A DNA stretch of 64,000 nt from Atrichornis clamosus (lineage: Eukaryota > Chordata > Aves > Passeriformes > Menuridae), in NCBI GenBank assembly GCA_013400975.1, contig WBMZ01008619.1:558001-622000 (forward strand), written 5' to 3'. Both the position numbers and the translations under genes were made by a program. Below are positions 59,381 through 64,000 of the stretch, in pieces. Position 1 is the first letter of the stretch. Each line of letters begins with the position of its first letter. Below the pieces are notes generated by a model. It worked only from the letters and a program-made list of their open reading frames with translations. It searched no databases and had not been told where the DNA came from.

Positions 59381-62300
59381 AGAGGACAAAATAGGACAAA
59401 AACTTACCCCAGGCCTCACCTGAATTTTTTGCAGATATATTCTCCTGGAGTGAGAACTCTATTGAATGTATAATCCCTCTCCTACAGCCCTTTTATTTTA
59501 AAAAGTGCTTTTCACATGTGAATTCCCTTCAGTCGTCAGTGACTGGGTGACACCAGCCGTGTGACAGTGACAACACACAGCCTGTGGAGGGGACACTTGA
59601 CAGGGGATGGAGAAGGAGGTGCTGGAGTTAGGCAGGAGTCAGGGTTTGTACGTGGAGTTATGGCTCATTAGGTGCCACTCAGTGAGTTTATTTTGGTGGT
59701 TTGACTTCTCCAGTGAAAGATACACAAAAAGTGCAAGAAGAGCCTTTATCTCCATGTCCTGATGGAAGTGTTCTTCATTCCCAGGAGAGTAAGTGGTAAA
59801 GGAAACACATATTTACATGGGAGGAGATCCAGTTCTTCTAAAAGAGCTCTGACGAAATTATCAGAAGTGATTTTTCTGTCCATTCTGCCCATTGAGGATT
59901 TGTAGAGAGCCTGACTTTTCTGTCAGAGGGGCCTGAACTCCTGCAGAGAACTGATAATGTTACTGACATCCAGATACACCTGCTAGATAAAGCAGCCCGC
60001 CAGCCCTGTGGGGAAAAGATTAAGTTGTTTTTAGAGAGGATTAAAGGAAAGCAGTTTGTTCTTCTTCTTATAATGTAACAGCCAATTTACACTTTAAAGA
60101 GACCTTTGTAGAGAAGGAATTGCCCATCTGGAGGGAAGATGTGCTGTGTGGATTCAGGTTTTCTCTTATAAAAACAAGCTGTAGAGGGTTCTAGCTGATT
60201 TTTGCAGCTGAATCACTGAGCTAAATGTTTTGAACCTGGGCTGGGTGAGGGGAAGACTGATCAAGAATGGTCCATAATGTTCTTACAAGATTTTCTCAAG
60301 GGCCTGCAATTAGAGATTATTGTGTCATCCCAGAGGAAGGGCAGCCAGGAGAGCAGCTCTGGTATGGGAAACCCCAGGCAGGTCTTTTAAAATAGCAAGG
60401 GCAACTTAAAATGATGAAATAATGAGGGAAGATGAGCTTGTTACTCAGCATGACTTCCCCAAAATCTGCTGTGCTGTGTCAGAGCAGAGATGTGGCCCTG
60501 AATCCAAACACGTGTTCAATGTACTTGGACTATAGGGTGTCGTATCCTTAAAATGTTTAAATCCAAGCAGAGTTTTTTCCTGCAGAGCTTCCTCACATAA
60601 ATAGCCTATAAACGTGGGACTTATCAATCTGATTATTCAGATAAATACAAATTAAGATCTGCCCCACAATTCTGAGTCTCTGTGCAATTCACAGCAGGGC
60701 TCTGGGACTTGGGAAGGGCGACCCTGCCCTTGGAGTCTGGAGTGGCTGTGACCGAGGCTGCAGCAGATGTTTCTGTGTGGATCCCAGATCACACAGTTTG
60801 GGAGAATTTTGTCTCCACTTCGTTTGTCTCTGTCCTGTGTGACATTAAAGAAATGACCCCTCCCTTCTCCACGAGGCTGGAATGTGCCTCCAGTCAGCAG
60901 GGCAGGATGAGCAGCATCTGGCATGCGGGGCCTGGGATGTTTCAAGAAAAGCAGGACAGGACACTTTAAAGCAAACAAAAGGTTGAAACAATCTGGCTGC
61001 AGGCAGCTAGGAGGAGAAGAAGGAGGAGGACGGAGGTTGAGGGTGTGCAAACCCAGCCAGCACACGCTCCAAGCCCAGGCTGGTGACGTTTCCCAGCAGC
61101 AATGTAAAACTAGAACTCTTTCACACTTCAGTCCTCCCCAGCTCTGGGGTGTTGCGCTGGGCTAAGTGTTACTTGACTTTGATGTTCTCCAGACAGGCCC
61201 CATATTTGTTCATGTTTACATATTTTGACAGGAAAGGAACAGCTCTGCTTAACATCCCCTGGGCTCCCTTGCAGCAGCTTTAAACCCTGCAGGGCAAAGA
61301 ACAAACCCTGCAGGTCCTGCGGCAACCGGGCTCCCACGGGGCAGAGCTTGTGTGGGGAGGGAGCGTGGGTGGGTGAGAGGATTTGGGACCTACGGCCTTT
61401 TCTGCATGCAGACGTTTGGAAAGCTCCCATTCCCTCCAAATTGGGACAGGGAAGTGATGGAGAGGCTGCGCTAGGCCAGCCAGGTAGCTGCCTCCTCCTC
61501 CTCCTCACCATCTCGGAATGCCTCGTAAATACTTCTCACAGTAGCTGGGCACTGAGGAGTTATTCCAACACACCCATGGCTGGGATACGCTGGAATTGAG
61601 TGTTCAGTCAGTAGCATTGTGCCTTTAACACTGTGTTTGAATATGTCACTAAATCCCAGGTTTATGGAAAATAAAGGATTATGTAGTTGATTTTTTTTTT
61701 GACACGGAACGTAATTTTGACTTGATCCTTTATATATATAAGAACTGGGGTGGAGCCAATGTACTGAACACCTTTGGTCAAATTTTGTCCTCAATTGGAT
61801 TGGTTTTACTCAGTACCTGTCTTACTACAGGCCCTGCTTTGATCTGTTGTGTGCAGAGGACCTGAAAAGTTGGGAAAAATAAAGGAGTGATATGAATGGA
61901 TGAGGAAACTCAGGCACACAATATGGAATGATCGGTCTATGTCTTGGGGGCTATCAGGGCATTTATTGCAAGACTGTCTTTCCTCATTCTTCTGAACTTT
62001 GATCATATTTAATGTATTCTTTTTTATTGATTTGTTTTTCCTTTTGATTTAACAAGGAAAAGCAACAAAGAAAGCACAAGTAAACCTGAAATGGATGAAA
62101 TCTGTGTCCTGAAGACATAGCATGGCATCCTCTGAAGGACCTTTCATCTCAATCCTGGGAAGCTGGATTACCTCCACAGGGAATAACAAAGAACTACTTT
62201 TATCTGAAAGACGAGGTAAGGCAAGGGATATATACACACGGAAATGAGTGACCTGTTTTAGGAGAAAGCTTTTCCTCAGAAAAGCAGCACATTTGGTTCA

Positions 62301-64000
62301 GGGAATTCCAGCACTACCCTTCCCTTGGTCTTTTGAGAGCTTGTTCTTTTCTTGATTTCTCTTTTCTTTTTTTCCCTTCTCTGAATATTGTGAAATAGAA
62401 CATTGTGTCACACTTTCAACTGGAATCCAACAAGCTGAAACTTTATTTACATTGGGGATCAATGAGAGTAAATGCAGCAAGCCAAAACCTTCATTAAATG
62501 GCAATTTCAGTGTCCAGTGGGCAGGAGTGCAAAATAGCAGCAACTAGGGGAGCTTCTGAAATTACATGACTCCATTTATATCTAATAGCTGTATGAAAAA
62601 AGAATAATCCAGATTTACCAGTAATTAGAAATACAAGACAAAACTGAGAAGGGTAGAACCTCGTTGTCTCTAAATAAATATTGTAAGAAAAAACCTGGCT
62701 GCTGCTGAGGTCTGTTTAATTTTCTGTGAGGAAGATGAAATGAGAGCGGATTCAGAGCCTTCCTCTTCCCATCCCAAAGGTTCCTTCCATTTGTAAATAA
62801 TCTGTGGAGAAAAAAAAAAAACAAAACTAAAGCGTTGGGCCAAAAATTTAATCCGGTGTTTGTGGTGTTCTGTGCTTGAACTGTGCATGTGGAGAAAGCT
62901 CCAGTGTGCGCAGAAGGTGTGACAGGCTCTGTGTGACCCCCCTGAATTCAGGAGGGGCTTTTGAACCAAGCCACGGGAAACCTTAGCAACTGGGTGAGGT
63001 CGGCTGGAGGTCTCGCAGGACCTCAGGAAACAAGTGCTGCGATGAGGTCCTACGTGTAAAACACACACAGGGCCAGATCTGCAGCTGATGGAAATTGGCT
63101 GAGCTCTATTTGAGCGCAGTTGAACTGCGTTGCTCTGTATTTCATGAACTTCTCTGTGTTTGGCAGGGCAATAGTTTAGGCTCTCTGACACACTTAAGTG
63201 TAGATGGGTGGATGGAACAAAGTATGATTTCATTCAGCCAGTTGTTGTAAATATTTATGAACGCAGCCATCATTGGTAGGGAATGTGCTGTGACTTGGCA
63301 TCAATAATAATGAAAAGGGCAAGCGTGGCTGGGGCTCGTGAGGCACATCTGGGGCCAGTGAAATTTATGTTCTTCATGAGATTTTTGGTATCCTTCTGAA
63401 GCTCTAGACAGGTAAACAGCTTTGCAGTGATGCAGATGCTCATTTCAGGCTAAGGATTATTCCTGTGTTGGTATGAATGTACTGAAGTATTGGAGGAAGC
63501 GTCTGGGTTTGTTGAGGCAGAAGTTTGATCTCAGTGATGTTTTGTTTGTTCCCTGCTGGCTCTAATAATCCACAAGCTTCATTCAATCTTGTGCTTGTGG
63601 CCCCAGTGAAGCCAACATGACACTAATGAAGCAGATTTTTTGTGATGTGGCTGTAGTTGAATGTGTGTCTGCAAGCTCAGGCTCTGAGAGTTATCATGAG
63701 TCATTAGGAAAAAGTAACTTTTAACTTAAAAGTTGGGAAACGGTTGTAGGGTTTTTTTTTTTTTTCCTTTTTGAGAAGCTGCAAGTGTTGTTTCCCAGAT
63801 ACATCCATTCCAAAGAAAGTTTCCTTCTAGTTCTGCCTTGCCCAGAAGCCACACATTCCATCGCAGCCTTGTGAAGTAATGAGGGATTTGGTTTGGCTGA
63901 GGATGCTCCTGGACACTGGACACTGTGACTGTTCAGTACTAAAATCTGACCTGTACTTTAATAGTCCTTCCTGTTCGTGCCACCCATTTTGAAGCCTACT
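59381..64000. other. No recognised feature
   Basis: 4.6 kb without a recognisable CR1, LTR or gene. There is a CTC trinucleotide run near 61490-61507 and homopolymer runs near 61690, 62811 and 63751. The longest frame (minus, 187 aa, 62670-63233) has no domain I recognise. One AP-1 heptamer lies at 63697. Confidence 0.42.

Noticed and set aside
62670..63233. 187 aa minus-strand frame
   Set aside because: No recognisable domain, no acceptor or donor at its ends, and an A/T homopolymer inside it.
1..64000. tRNA, rRNA, CRISPR arrays, operons, riboswitches
   Set aside because: Looked for and not seen. The sequence is vertebrate in character, so most of these prokaryotic features are not expected.

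Overview
The window looks like bird nuclear DNA, most likely a songbird or another neoavian. The basis is 23 segments of CR1 non-LTR retrotransposons, nearly all 5'-truncated 3' ends carrying the avian CR1 tail (TTCCAACC followed by ATTCTATG or ATTCTGTG), plus one solo LTR of a recognisable avian endogenous retrovirus type. The sequence is A/T-leaning, poor in CpG outside a few spots, and shows no prokaryotic gene organisation. No complete protein-coding gene, tRNA, rRNA or CRISPR array is visible. It reads as intron or intergenic DNA. Repeat and gene names are from recognition, not from a search.

Layout. 0-12.2 kb: scattered CR1 pieces, ending with the longest one (about 785 bp, minus strand, 11391-12175). 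13.7-23.6 kb: the only part where I see splice-flanked open segments, at 13777-14059, 14745-14932, 18503-18615 and from 23447. Some of these are phase-compatible on the plus strand but match no protein I recognise. A short dense CpG island lies at 18845-19140. 24.1-35.7 kb: an 11.5 kb stretch with no recognisable CR1. It holds an A/T-rich repeat array (29541-29707) interrupted by a 35 bp block that is an exact reverse complement of 32272-32306. 35.7-47.4 kb: CR1 insertions become dense again, including a decayed piece of the CR1 reverse transcriptase reading frame (43855-44190) next to a second CR1 type, then the solo LTR (46912-47429). A cluster of three AP-1 consensus sites lies at 37940-38210. 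47.4-64 kb: a GC/CpG-enriched patch (50235-50760), two tandem repeats (54543-54652 and 57766-57855), and CR1 copies, one of which (58966-59380) has its 5' part inverted.

Functionally the window is mostly retrotransposon remains in non-coding DNA. Three CR1 copies share an identical 94 bp stretch, so one CR1 subfamily was probably active fairly recently. I found no convincing undescribed system. The best leads are the inverted 35 bp copy, the inverted CR1, and the candidate exons with the nearby CpG island.
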